Shown here in pieces: positions 11,085 through 22,800 of a stretch of DNA of 64,000 nt. The stretch is taken from assembly GCA_027579435.1 (NCBI GenBank), contig JANBPK010000847.1, positions 1 through 64,000 on the forward strand, given 5' to 3'. The notes under the pieces are model-generated. The model worked only from the letters and a program-made list of their open reading frames with translations. It was not told the origin of the DNA and did no database searches. The position numbers and the translations under genes were made by a program. Every line of letters starts with the position of its first letter. The first letter of the stretch is position 1. This DNA is from Candolleomyces eurysporus (taxonomy: Eukaryota > Basidiomycota > Agaricomycetes > Agaricales > Psathyrellaceae).

Positions 11085-12874
11085 ATGGCATCACGCCCAC
11101 CACGCCCACCATCTCCCCCATTTCCGAAGGGCTATTTCTCGGCGCCATTCGAGCGTTTCGCACGCGACGATGGCAATGACCAGTGGGCAAGCGCGTTTAC
11201 ACTCCTTGGTTAGCCATTGCCCCTTGCTCTCGTCGCTCAGAATGCGGATTCTTACCCTCTCCGTCGAAACAGACACGTTCGAGACATATTTCGACTCCCA
11301 TGTCGACCTCTTCCAACGCAAGATTCAGAAGCAGAGCGAGCGCTTCAAGATGAAGGCGGCGGAGAGGTTCAAAATCAAGGATTTGTCCGGGGATCTGCTG
11401 GCGGAGAACCTCGACAAAGAACTGAAGGAAATCAAGCTCAAGGTACTTGAGCTCCTCGTGTCTTCAGCAGCAAGTACTGACAGTCGGATCCCATCTCTGG
11501 CTCATATGCATAGTTCGCCACTCGCATGTCCTCATTAGTGACAACTTGGCAGTCTGCCCAGGTTGTCCGGACCCGAGAGAAAGTTTCCTTCTTCTTCGGT
11601 GTCATGAACTTACTGTTCACTGCCTTGATTTTTGGTCTCGCCCCCCAGTACGTCATTACGCACCCACAACCAACGCGTTTCTGACTGCCGATTAGATGGG
11701 TCCATATTTCGTACACGGTGCAAGGACTCTATCTGCTGCCTCTCCGATATTACCAATACAAGAAACGCGCCTGGCATTACTTCCTCTTCGACCTGTGCTA
11801 CTATGTCACCATCCTCAACTTCATCTACTTCTGGTTCTTCCCCGGCAGCTCCTTCCTATTCATCGCTTGCTACTGTCTTTCGCATGGTTCCCTGGCTAGT
11901 GCTGTGATCACATGGAGGAACAGTCTTGTCTTCCACGATCAAGACAAGGTCACATCTCTGTTCATCCACATTTACGCGCCCCTTGCGTTCACTGTCATTC
12001 GGTGAGTTCTATTCCGTCACGACGACAGAAACCATAGTAACCTCGTTCCAGGCATTTCTACCCCAATGCCGAAGCTCGGTTCCCTGCTCTTAAAGAAGTG
12101 CAACATCTTCAACCGGTCAAAGCTTTGCTGCTAAGCAGTGTAATTTGTGTGTGCACCTATCCTTCATGTTCTTTCATATCTCATACCCTTTAGATGTCGT
12201 TTGGCAATTGCTCTATTGGAAGGTGAGTATCCTCCAATGCTACTCGCTAGTGAGACTGACAGGTCGTTCTAGTTTTTGCTTGTGGATCGACGGCAAAAAA
12301 TTCAATCAGGACAGCGAACGACCTCGTTCTCGTGGCTTTTGAATGACAAGCGTGGGGCAATCGGCCGCACGTTGTCATCTGTGCCTGAGCAATGGCGACT
12401 TGAATCATTCATGTTTGGCCAGCTCTGTATGTTCCTTCTTTCCTCTCGATGATGTCCGTTGAATTGACATCCATCTAGTGTATGCCATTCTGACGGAACT
12501 TCCCGCGGTGTTCTTGCTATACGACAGTGCAACATCGAGTGCTGTCTTCCTGTTGGTTATATTCGCAGTGAGCGTTTGGAATGGAGGTGGTTTCTACATC
12601 GAAGTCTTCGGCAGAAAGTCAGTCTTTTCTCCTCCTTGATCGTGCCTTGTGCTCATCCTTCGTTAGATTCGAACGTGAGGTTGAAGCTTTGCGCAAGGAG
12701 CTCGCGGAGGCTACCGCTCGTTTGCCTGGGAGCGCCAGCCCCGGCTCAATTAGTCAAACAAATAGCGAGGCAGGCTCCACTTTCGCCTCACCCAACTTCC
12801 GGTCGTCGGATTTGCCCGATAGCGATGTGGACTCCAGCTCAAGTGATAGCCTCGAAGTCAAGAAGGACGAGTGA
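11085..12874 (+). CDS. GPC1: Glycerophosphocholine acyltransferase Gpc1 (DUF2838)
   Basis: Multi-pass ER enzyme that acylates glycerophosphocholine with acyl-CoA, reclaiming phosphatidylcholine precursors. Nine exons (first 11085-11182, last 12667-12874) sum to 438 residues. An N-terminal charged helix (VDLFQRKIQKQSERFKMKAAERF) precedes several membrane segments, including VSFFFGVMNLLFTALIFGL and WHYFLFDLCYYVTILNFIYF. The family block HGSLASAVITWRNSLVFHD and FIHIYAPLAFTVIRHFYP follow, then VWQLLYW, and the FEREVEALRKELAEA coiled coil at the C-terminus, as in DUF2838 proteins. The first exon is less certain than the rest. The donor at 12138 gives a Ser-Asn junction and is also a choice. Confidence 0.9.
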
Positions 12875-13357
12875 TTATCAGTGTTCTACTCTTCCTATCT
12901 GGGCATGTTCTATCCTTATTTATACTGTACGATTACTTACGATACCTTCACTCTGATATTCGTTGGCTTGATACCTAATGTTAACGACATGCGCTTGGTA
13001 CCTCCTGTACTTTTCCAATTCTCTGGGGCGTCTGTTTCAATCTAATATACTTGTATGTACTAGATCTTTGCTTTCAAACCTTATGACGCCTTGTTACTTT
13101 GGGAGGGTAGTGTACATAGACTATGTTTGTATTTTCTGTTACTGTTGTGACCTCATCTATCCTGGAGCAATGATTACCAACTCTCCCTGGCAATTGAACC
13201 TTTGGCATTGAGTACCAGTGCGTAACCAACCGGACAGAGGTCCTGTTGGACCTATCAACACCTCTTTCGCGCCGTTATACTCTTTGGAAGATTCCTTGAG
13301 ATCTAGATAAGTGGCGTCTTTACTGTACAAGGGTCATTGGCAAGATCTGGTGGATTA
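12875..13357. other. Convergent intergenic region (GPC1 / TAD1)
   Basis: Both flanking genes end here, so it should contain two 3' UTRs. It is AT-richer than the flanks, and I see no gene or repeat. Confidence 0.5.
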
Positions 13358-14610
13358 TTAACGGACGTACGGGGAAGATCCAGGGTCCATATTCAAAACT
13401 TGTCGGAGACGCAGGCATGCGTTGAACCTCGATATTCGGGATACCCCTGGCCTATCCAGATTCGTTAACTGGGTTGGCTCGAGGAATGACAATGCCCACC
13501 TTGACTTTTCTCTATACCTGTGCTTCGGAGAAACGCCCCTTCTGAGCCCGTTGATCAGTATTTCGTGCCCACCAGTGTCCGCTGTCCAGCAGACCGCTGC
13601 AAAGACATCTTTTGAGCTTTTGGCCAACACGATCAAAGATATCTTACCTTCATTCGACGACCCAGCTGAGCGGAGAATTGGTCTAGAGTGTGTAAAAGGT
13701 ATGGTTGTGAACCGTATCACAGGCTTCTGCAGGTGATACCCTTGCGGAAGAGCTGTATTTCCGGATCGAGTGAGCAATCGTCTTTACATGGTGCCAACTT
13801 GAGCATACGTACCTTGCTCCGAAACTTCTTCCAAAGAGCTCAGCCGCTTCCAAAAGGCACGGACACAATCTTCCTGCATCTCATCCCCCACCTCTCCGAT
13901 AACAATTTCAGAGATATAGACTGGCTCAAGGAACAAGGCTCCAAGAGCTCCTTGTATCCCAAGCACATTCCATCTCGCAATCTTATCGCTGCATGACATG
14001 CAGAGTGTACGAGGCGAATCGGCACGTCCTGGCTTAGTGCGTAATACCCCGAGTCGAGAGTAATCGTCTCTGCCCCTTGAAGCGGCCGTCGCATCCAAGG
14101 ACGGATAGATGGAGGAATCTTTGAGAGCGGCCATGGTTTCGTCTTGAATTTCCGCAAGATAACGCATGGAAGCATCCCCACCTATAAGTCCAATGTAATA
14201 GTATCGTGGGCCTTCAGGGCAAAAGGAAGGAGCATACACGGGAGAGTCGAGACGTAAAGATGCAGTCGTACGGACTGCTTCAAGCGAAATTTGGGTCTTT
14301 CTGGAGGTGACGGAGGGTCAACCCATTCTGAAGGAGCTCCAGACCCCAGACGCTCGACCTCTTCGAGGAACCAACGAACGGCAGCACGGCGAGCAAGAAC
14401 TTCAGCATGGCTGTCGTGAACAAGTTCTCCCCGATCCGAAAGTTTCGCGGCAGGTATACACTTCGTTCCGGTGGCGAGGCTGATAATTTTGCGAGTGTCG
14501 GTCAAACAGTCGATTAGATAGAAACAAGCCAGGATAGTGAACTGAGAGTGAGGTGGAGCATAGTTCAACGACTTGTAGAGACCGTGGATCTCTAGAATGT
14601 CAGCTTCCAT
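13358..14610 (-). CDS. TAD1: tRNA-specific adenosine deaminase Tad1 (ADAT1)
   Basis: Deaminates adenosine 37 of tRNA-Ala to inosine. Four exons (14238-14610, 13813-14181, 13648-13752, 13358-13608) give 365 residues. The zinc and active-site motifs of the ADAR/Tad1 domain are complete: [12 protein letters not shown] (zinc His and catalytic Glu), STLPCGDAS (first zinc Cys, with the codon split by intron 1) and [17 protein letters not shown] (second zinc Cys), followed by [13 protein letters not shown]. The true start is the ATG at 14610; the frame extends upstream only through non-ATG codons. The acceptor at 13753 was chosen because it restores [15 protein letters not shown] in phase. It reads in the same direction as the MscS gene upstream, 183 bp away. 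Confidence 0.9.
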
Positions 14611-14793
14611 AGTCGTGGTCAAGCAAAAGGATTCAATTAGATGGTACGAAAAAAAATCTATTTAAATGATGCATGCGTTCAGAATTGCTTCTACAAGGTC
14701 CACGTCCACTGTCTCTGCAGGGTTCAAAGTCCATGAGATCTAAGTAGATATCTAACGTCTCATCTATATTATTCAATGACAGTCTCCTGGACT

Positions 14794-17700
14794 TTACATT
14801 TCAGCATTCATGGCACCCAAATTATCTTTCCTACTTCGTCGACTCTTCCTAGCCTTCGCGAAGTAAGATGATCTTACGTCTGGCGGAGGCAGGAATCCTA
14901 GAGTTGCCTTCATGGTGTGTCCGGTTGCTTCCGTTTCCTCGTTGTCGTCAGCCGCAGCCGCTTGCCGTCGAGGGGTCTCGGGAATATCAGCAATCGGCTG
15001 GCTATCCTGGGCAAGTTCTGGCGATAACGAAGTCGACAGTGCCTCGCTTTCATGGAATACGATGGGCAATGGCGCTTCGTATCCCGTAATTCCTAGTTGC
15101 CTGCAATAGAATTGGACTGCTGCGTGGAATGCAGTTCGGCGGGCATTGCGGAGGCCCCAGTCTTGCCAATTTCTGCGAACACAGTTTCAGCATATCAAAC
15201 GGGACATAAAACACACTTCACCCACCCGTTGTGAGGGATACCGATGGTCAACTCGAGATAGCGCTGATAGACAATGTGCTGCAAGGTCACGCCTGTTTTA
15301 GGTTGGTACCACCGATTCTCTTCAGTGGCCAGCCAATCATTCAGGCACTTCTCGAGTGTGTCAAGCTTGGTTAACGGTGTCTTCCACGCGACTTGCAATG
15401 TCAACATTTCCGTTGTTTTGTCGCTTCGTCGGACGTTAGTTCTGCACAATTATAGGTCAGCATGGAGCAGAACGTGAAAACGCGAACGGAGCTTACATGA
15501 ATTTGGCGAACAATTGACTATTGAAGTAGTACGTTTCCGTGCCATCCGAACGACTGAAAACAGTCTGCAGAAAAGTAAGAGAGGAGTGTATGTCAAGCAA
15601 GAAAGGAAACGTACAGCAAACAACCCCATTCTCTTGACTACCATATTTTCTTGCTCAATGAAAACGCGATCACCAGTGTCGTAAGGACTATTCATAGCGA
15701 CAATTTGAGTTGTCGGCAACTTGGAGCGATCGAGAACTGGTACGCACTGTGTAACGAACAGGAACATTATCGCGTCGAAAGCACTGCTCGCTGAACTCTT
15801 GAAGATGAAACTGGCAGCGATCCCGATGGTGTACATGCTAGACAGTGAGTCCCCAACTTGCACACCGAAAACGCTGAGAGAGATGAAGCCGAGGATAATG
15901 AAGGCAAAGACAAGTAGAATGCGGTCGAGAGTTTTCAGAGCTTCTCCCACATCCTTCAGAGAACGGGACAGAAGGCGGCGCTCTTGATATGTCTTCACGA
16001 GCTTGATCTTGATTTCCGCGCGAGACAAATCTCCATTGTCATCTTTGTCAAAAATCCTAAACGCAGCTTCCGCTTCCTCCTGAGTAGGAAAGGCCGGGTA
16101 GAAGTCTGATGAAATGAGGTATTTGCGATATCGGTCTCTAACACGATTGAAGAGAGTTCTTGCCAGACGCTGCGATCCGTCAGCAAACAGTTATCGCTGT
16201 AGATGAGAAAAACGAACTTTAGCCTCCTGGGTCGAGTTTATGTCCCACGCTAATCCAGACAAATCTTCTTGTCGTCCTTGAATGTTGCGAGCATCGTGGA
16301 GTACGGCCTTCTTCAGTACCTTGGCTGCTTGTACCAACGTTGCTTCTGTATCGCTTATCGCGGTCGCAGTCCGACTGTGCTGTGGTCTGGTAGGACGTCC
16401 TTCGGAATTCAGAACGACACTTACGCCGCTGGCGGGTCGATGTTGCAGGTGGGGTCGGAGCGGACTTCCAGGTCTGGCCAATGTTTGTTTTGGGGGTGCG
16501 GGTAAAGGGTCGAGGGGTATTTCTTCTAAACGGCAGTCTTGCCCATCGTTCACGTTTCCAAGCGCTTGGGATTCCTTCGTAGTGCGATCACCATTGGACG
16601 GGGGTTCTTTGAAGAACAAAGAATGTCGGTTTCGCTTCTTTTCAACCAAGGTTCTATCGCGGTCTTCGAGGTCTGTATCATGGCCAAGGTCGGATGTGGA
16701 CACATACGATAGGCGCGATGGTGTCGTTGGCGCCACTGAGAGTAAGGCGTTGTTGAGAGACCGATAATGGTCCTTCTCTGAGAATTGCGGCCCGAACATG
16801 TATGCTCCCCCAGGAGTCTGAGTACCAGATCTCTTGTGGTGCTTTGGACGGTAGCTCCGAAGTTTTTCGATGACTCGAAGAGCACTCTGAACTTTCTCAA
16901 TGCGTTCCTTATATGCAACCTGGTGGAAATTCCAGGCTGAAAAGATAACATTAATCCCCAAACCCAACCAACGGAAAGAGTGAAGCTCACCAATATAATG
17001 CGATAGCATTTGTTGAGCACATATCATCAGGACAACCAAGAACAAAAACAAGATGACTTGGTAAACCTACACCGCAATTCTTCCTGTCAGTATCATCGAC
17101 AATGGTAACAAATATTGTTCGACTGACCCGATCTGTATACGGTGCGGAACTGACCACATCATCGTCCTCGCTGTACAGGTTATAGATGTGGCCGAAAATG
17201 ATGACCCAGCTCGCCAATCCGCTCGCGGCGTAGAACGCAGGTTTGACTGTGTCCTTCACCGAAGCGTACATCTCCAGTCTTGACTTGAAAGCTTCAGAGA
17301 CATGGCCCCATGCTGCCGCTAAGAAATATCGAACAAAGATTGGAATGACGTCGATTATCATAGCGAGGAACCACGAGATGACAACATTTGCAGCTGCCCA
17401 GAACAGCCATGCCTGAATGTTCTTGTCGACGTATCGACGACGTTCCGTCGGGTGCGGCTTGTACCAGTAAAAGTGGACGATGAGAGGAGGGGTTATCAGA
17501 AGACCTGCAAGGAATGTAGAGCCGATGAGAGAGGAGAAGAGCAGTGTAACAACTCTACCAAAACGGTGGATTGTCAGCGTTGCCAAGGTTGCAAGTGAAT
17601 GAATTACCTCTTGAAACCCCATTTCCGGGTTTTCACCTTCTGTCCCATCTTCTCGTTAAACTTTGCCTGTTGGTCCACGAGATCCTCTTCTCCAGACCAG

Positions 17701-18440
17701 TCGTAGTCATCGTCGTCCTCCCCATAGTCTGAACCACCAGGGGTCGAAGCACCGGAACGAAAGGCTGCTTCCGATTCTTGACGGGAGGAGAATCCAGGTA
17801 CTGTTGGCGAGACCTCTATCACATCACTACTGCGAGGTGACTTCATCGTGACCGTCATCTTCCCTGGCTGCTTCTCTCGTCCATTGCCATGCTCCTCGAA
17901 GTGTTCCAGAAAGGACTGCTCTTCCTGGTCCCTGCTTGTTGTGTGCTTTAGAACCTCGAACCTTGATGCCGGCATATCTCTGTCTTCATCTATATTCGCG
18001 TCGCTCGATCCTGCGGGCTTCAGAAGGTACTGGTCGAACCGTAAACTCGATGTGCTGGCGAGTGGCTGATACGGAGAAAGAAACCGATCTTCAGACGAAT
18101 GGGTTTTTGTTCCACCACGGTGAGAAGTGTCACGCGAAGCCGCCTGGATACGCCAAGTGGCTATTGGAGCATCATCATCGTCAGCGTCAACGAAGCGGGG
18201 TGTCACCGATTCCCTGGTCGCATTCAAGCGATTTTCTGGGGTGGGCAGCGTTGACGAGAGCCCAGATGCGATCGCTCTGCGGTCTTGCGGTGGTGGTAGT
18301 TCCAGCTGCTCGTCTTCGAGATCTTCCTCGCTGTCGCTGCTGAAATGACTGCGGCTCGGGGTGAGATCTACGGGCGATTCTGACCTCTGGATCCCGAGGT
18401 ATGTGCCAGAATCCTCGCAAACGGACGGTTTCCTAGCCAT
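14794..18440 (-). CDS. MscS-family mechanosensitive channel with EF-hand (Msy1/Msy2-like)
   Basis: Fungal mechanosensitive ion channel of the MscS superfamily; yeast-type homologues sit in the ER or plasma membrane and shape calcium responses to osmotic shock. Nine exons (first 17608-18440, last 14794-15172) sum to 1,070 residues. Order: acidic Ser-rich N-terminal cytoplasmic region of about 280 residues, several membrane helices (VVTLLFSSLIGSTFLAGLLI; AWLFWAAANVVISWFLAMII; QVILFLFLVVLMICAQQM), a Pro/Ser-rich loop, an EF-hand loop DKDDNGDLSRAE, then pore-side helices (LLVFAFIILGFISLSVFGV) and the HPYDTGDRVFIE motif of the MscS beta domain, split by an intron. The C-terminal tail is polar. The ATG at 18440 is used because upstream frame extension has no ATG. 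Confidence 0.92.
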
Positions 18441-18805
18441 CCTGATGACTGTGGGAGCCCTGCCCAATCTTGAGGCTCTCTTAAATATTATCCTTGCATA
18501 GTAAGCTGTGGAGCGGCAGTTGCTTCTCGATCGTTAAAATGTAGCGGGTGCAGATCGCTATAATTGTTGTTCCTGGCACGCTGGCACGAACGTCTTTCTA
18601 TGGATCATCTCCATAGTACCTTCCAGTATTCCCTAAACGGCGTTCATATTGAAGGTCCTAGCGTCACTTTCTGCGGAGGTGCTCATTTGACGTCATCCTA
18701 TCTTATTCGGGCCTAACTCTACGTAGGACGGTGGCTCCTCCAGGAGCTTTAAATACTCTACCTATTCGACAAACCATTCATTCACCTCACACCTCGCCCA
18801 CCACC
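18441..18805. promoter_or_regulatory. Divergent promoter region (MscS channel / coiled-coil gene)
   Basis: A 365 bp spacer between divergent start codons. It holds a perfect CRE octamer at 18688-18695 and a TATA-like TTTAAATA about 55 bp before the downstream start codon. No reading frame of note. Confidence 0.55.
18688..18695. promoter_or_regulatory. CRE octamer TGACGTCA
   Basis: A perfect palindromic cAMP-response element, the consensus site of Atf1/CREB-type bZIP factors. It lies about 110 bp upstream of the start codon at 18806 and 248 bp upstream of the MscS start on the other strand. Occupancy is inference. Confidence 0.55.
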
Positions 18806-19475
18806 ATGAGTACCTTTGTTAAGAACACTTCGCCATCTCTCGCCAAACGGATTGAAAAAGAAATCAGCAATGAGGCCGTCAAGGAGGACAAAGCCGTCAA
18901 GCATGCACTGAAGGAACTGGCTCATCTCGAGAAGAAGGACATCAAGGCCTCTAAGGTTCGTTCTTATCTACCGCCAATCCATTTTATACGGTATTGACAC
19001 CCTATCCAATCTGTTAGAATACAGACCATGCACAGAAAGCACTGGAGAAGGCGGAACGGAAGGAGGAGTCAACCCTCCACGCTTTACAGAAACAAACCAA
19101 GAAACACGATGACGCCGCTTCCCTGGCTAGGCGTCGTACTCTAGAGGCAGACGTGAGTTGCATTCTTCCTTACTGATTACTCTGTTCATTGACCGTTCTT
19201 TTCCCAGAACGCCTACGCCCAAGAGGAGAAGGTCCATAGAGTATTGGAAAGGAAGAAGGCTGAAGTCGAGGCAGCGATCAGAAACAAGGACGAACATGAG
19301 GTGGGTCCTTCCGCCTGTAGTTGATGGTTGTCATATTGACACGAAGTCGTAGAGGGAGAGGGTGAGGAGGCTCGAAGAAGCGGCAGGCCTCAATTTTATC
19401 AGCGCCAGCACTACGTTAGACCAACCTCCGAATGCCCAGGCTGAGAAAGGCCCAGATCCCCGGCAACTGCATTAA
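18806..19475 (+). CDS. Small Lys/Glu-rich coiled-coil protein, conserved in basidiomycetes
   Basis: Function unknown. Four exons (18806-18955, 19018-19152, 19208-19300, 19353-19475), each a whole number of codons, give 166 residues. It begins MSTFVKNTSPSLAKRIEKE and is dominated by Lys, Glu and Ala in long helices (KHALKELAHLEKKD, QKALEKAERKEESTLHALQK, VHRVLERKKAEVEAAIRN), so a coiled coil is predicted. The C-terminal 30 residues are non-helical and Gln/Pro-rich. It resembles mushroom proteins sometimes named Ncp1 DNA-binding protein; that name is from memory and unverified. No signal peptide or membrane segment. A CRE octamer lies in its promoter. Confidence 0.8.
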
Positions 19476-19854
19476 AGGGAGCATTTGGTGTAAATGTGTC
19501 GATAGCATAGTATAGTCTGTACATACCTACGATTCGAACTCAGATTCAAGTTGCTTTTGACTTCGAATATTGCCCACCACGGTACTTGCTCAACGATCAG
19601 CAAGCCACCACCAGCCTTGCAGAAGACGCGCGCATGAAACCTGCATGATTACTCGAAGTGACTATCGATACGTCAATGCTGTTTCGAGGTTTGCCCAATG
19701 CAGTGCTCCGCCGAGGGCCCTTTCAGAGCGCTGCGGACGCCAGGCCCTCCAGCTTCAAGAAGAACAATCACCTCGTCAAAGGACTGCTAACGGTGAGTTG
19801 CATTGGAATATATCGGGGAAGCCAGAGACTCACAGATTGGGTGCTAGTCGTGAC

Positions 19855-22800
19855 ATGGCGGAAGCCATCGGTGTTGCCTCTGCCATCGCTGGGCTGCTGA
19901 CTCTCGCTGGCAAGATCGCAAAACTCAGTTACACCTATCTTTCGGACTGTCAGAACGCATCTAAGTCCCAAAGATCATATCTTCTGGAAATATCAGCCCT
20001 GAAAGATGTCCTACTGCAAGTGGAGGCCATTTTGGAAAACGAAGATCGCACATTTCTGTCAACTGTGGCGAGCCAGCTATCGGCCATGGTCGAGAAGTGT
20101 GGCAAAGAGCTGGAGGATCTTGGGAATGAGCTAGAAACGCGAGTGGTGAAGGAGCATGGGAAGTTCGGAAGGTTTCAATCCGATGTCATTTGGCCGTTCA
20201 AGGAGAAAGAGATCAAGAGCCATATCGACTCCATACAGCGATTTCGAACCTTGATTGCGAACATCATATCACTCAGCACTCACTCAATCTCTGTTGAAAC
20301 CCACCAGAAGATTGACGGTTTGCGAAACGGTGGGGTCCCTCAGAACGTACCTTTCACTCGGTTCTCACTGATAACTTCGGGGTTTGCAGAACACGAAAAG
20401 CACCAAATTATCGAATGGTTAGGATTATCTGGGTCATGTTATCCTGTCATTACCTTGGAGGATGAAGCTTGCCCTGAAACGTTGGAATGGTTCTTCACCT
20501 CGCCGGAATATCTCACCTGGAAAGACGACAATCCTTCGCTTTTGTGGTGTCATGGTAAACCTGGCGCAGGCAAGACCACACTCTCTGTCGTCACGTTCGA
20601 CAACCTCCAAACAGAGTTCGGCGACGGTCTCATTCTACACCATTTTTGTGACTTCTCCGAACGCAATCAGCAGACATCAAGCGCTGTAGTTAAGAACCTC
20701 CTTCACCAGGTCCTAAACCAGGCGAATGACGACCAGATCGCGAAGCTACGAAAACATCGAGAAAAAACCAAAGCCATCCTGAAATTATCAAGCCTTTCCT
20801 CCATTCTCATCGACGTCTGTTCCATCCAGTCAACTTTCCTTGTCGTCGATGCCTTGGACGAGTTCGACGACCGAAAAAACCTGTACCCCGTGTTCAAACA
20901 GCTTGTCCAGGCTGGCTGGCATGTCATAGCGACCAGTCGCGCCCTTCCAGACATAGCGGATGCCTTTCGAAATCACCCACAAATCGAAATTGAGGCAAGC
21001 AAGAGTGATTTAGAGATCTACGTCGCCCACCGCCTTACTGAAAGCGATTTTGACACCATCTCAGGAAACAAGTCGATCCTGGATGCCATTGTCGATAAAG
21101 CAGACGGAATGTGAGTGGAAACCTTCCGAGAAGTTCCCTACTAACTCAGCATTCATAGATTTCTGCTGGCCCGCCTGATCATGGATCGGCTATTGGAATT
21201 GACGACAGTCAAAGAGATGCGGCGCTTCTTGGAACATATGCCCTCCACTGTCTACGACGGTTACCTGTCCAGCCTTGACCGAATATTGGCCTTGCCCCCG
21301 AGCCGATCGTCGCTTGCTTTGAGGATAATCGGATGGATAACCCATGCCGAACGACGTCTGCAAGTCAGCGAAGTTCTTCATGCGTTCGCTTTTGAAGAAG
21401 GCTCAGCAGAGGTTGACGAGGACAACATCCCATCACTCAAGCTGGTTCTTCAAGTTTGTATTGGGATCGTCTCAACAGACACTGAGACCGCAACCCTCGG
21501 ACTCATCCACTCTACAGCCCACGAATTCTTCCGCCAACTCCCCCAGCTCCAAGGCACGCAGCTTGACATTGCATCGACATCCGTTGGGTATCTTTCCCTT
21601 CCTTCATTATCCACCCCCTGCCCTAATCTCGATACTTTGTCCTGCCGACTTCGGGACATGCCGTTCCTGGCATATGCCGCCAAATACTGGGGCGGGCACG
21701 CCAAACGTGTTGAGGAGCCACTGTCCCCCCAAATTCAAGCCTTTCTCCTCAATGAGGACGTTGCATCCGCCTCTTTCCAATTACTTCACATCGGGGAATG
21801 GAAGAACCAAGAGCTCGCAGCTGCCGTCTTCGCGTCCTTGCCCTGTAGGCAGAATCCGCTTCATATTGCAGCATACTGGGGGTTGGATTTCACTTTGAAA
21901 TCCCTCCTATCAATGGGCGGGGATGCAGCAACCCAGGACTCGGATGGATGGACTCCCCTTCATTGGGCCGCTTCCAATGGGCACGAGTCAACAATTGCCA
22001 TTCTCATCGACCATGGAGTGGATATAAACTCTCGGGATTCGAAAGGCTGGACACCTCTATTCTGGGCATGTTTTCGCGGCCTCCCAAGTATTGTGTCCTG
22101 TCTCCTCGAGAAGGGAGCAGAACACCGCGTCCGATCGGTGACTGGGTGGACGTGTTTGCATTGGGCGATATCGAGGAGGCATAACGAAATCATAACAATG
22201 CTGTTGCAACACCATAGAGATTTCACCCATCGCGCTGCCTCCATCACGGTTCCGATTGGGACACTCACCATCGCGAGATTGAAGGAAGTCCAAACTGTAA
22301 AGAACCGCGCTGCCGAGTGCGCGTCTGGCGATGAGACGCTGCTCGAGCTTGCGGCCAGTGCGGAAGATGGCGACGTATTCACTGTGCTGTTGCAAGATTT
22401 CGATCCGTCGAACAAGCAACCTGCAGCATTTTGCGAGGAGCATCTGAATACGTGGTGGTCAGCTCAACGATTCGATCGTCCCCCCATTGGCAACGTCTGG
22501 CGTGTGTGGAATAAGGCCGACGGCCTCTATCAAGACGCGTATCTTAGAGACCCGCTTGAAGCCCATGGTACCGACTGGAAAACTCGACTTCTCCAAGTTG
22601 CGATCAAAGATGACAAGCTGCACGTCGCCCAGATGCTACTCGAGCTTGGGGCAAACCCGAATACTCCTCTTGGACCCCACAAACGGATGGCGATACACGT
22701 GGCCGCCTTTCGTCGGGACCCGTGCTTTGTTGAGCTCCTCTTGAAGTGGCGCAAGGACTGTGTTTCTTTACAAGATAAGGAAGGCAGAACCGCTCTCCAT

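Noticed and set aside
13422..13736. Plus-strand open frame of 104 codons starting [14 protein letters not shown]
   Set aside because: It is antisense to the last exons of TAD1, whose spliced product is complete and family-like.
19532..19560. GTTCGAATC on the minus strand, resembling a tRNA B box
   Set aside because: The flanking bases do not form a T-arm stem, and no matching A box or acceptor stem was found.
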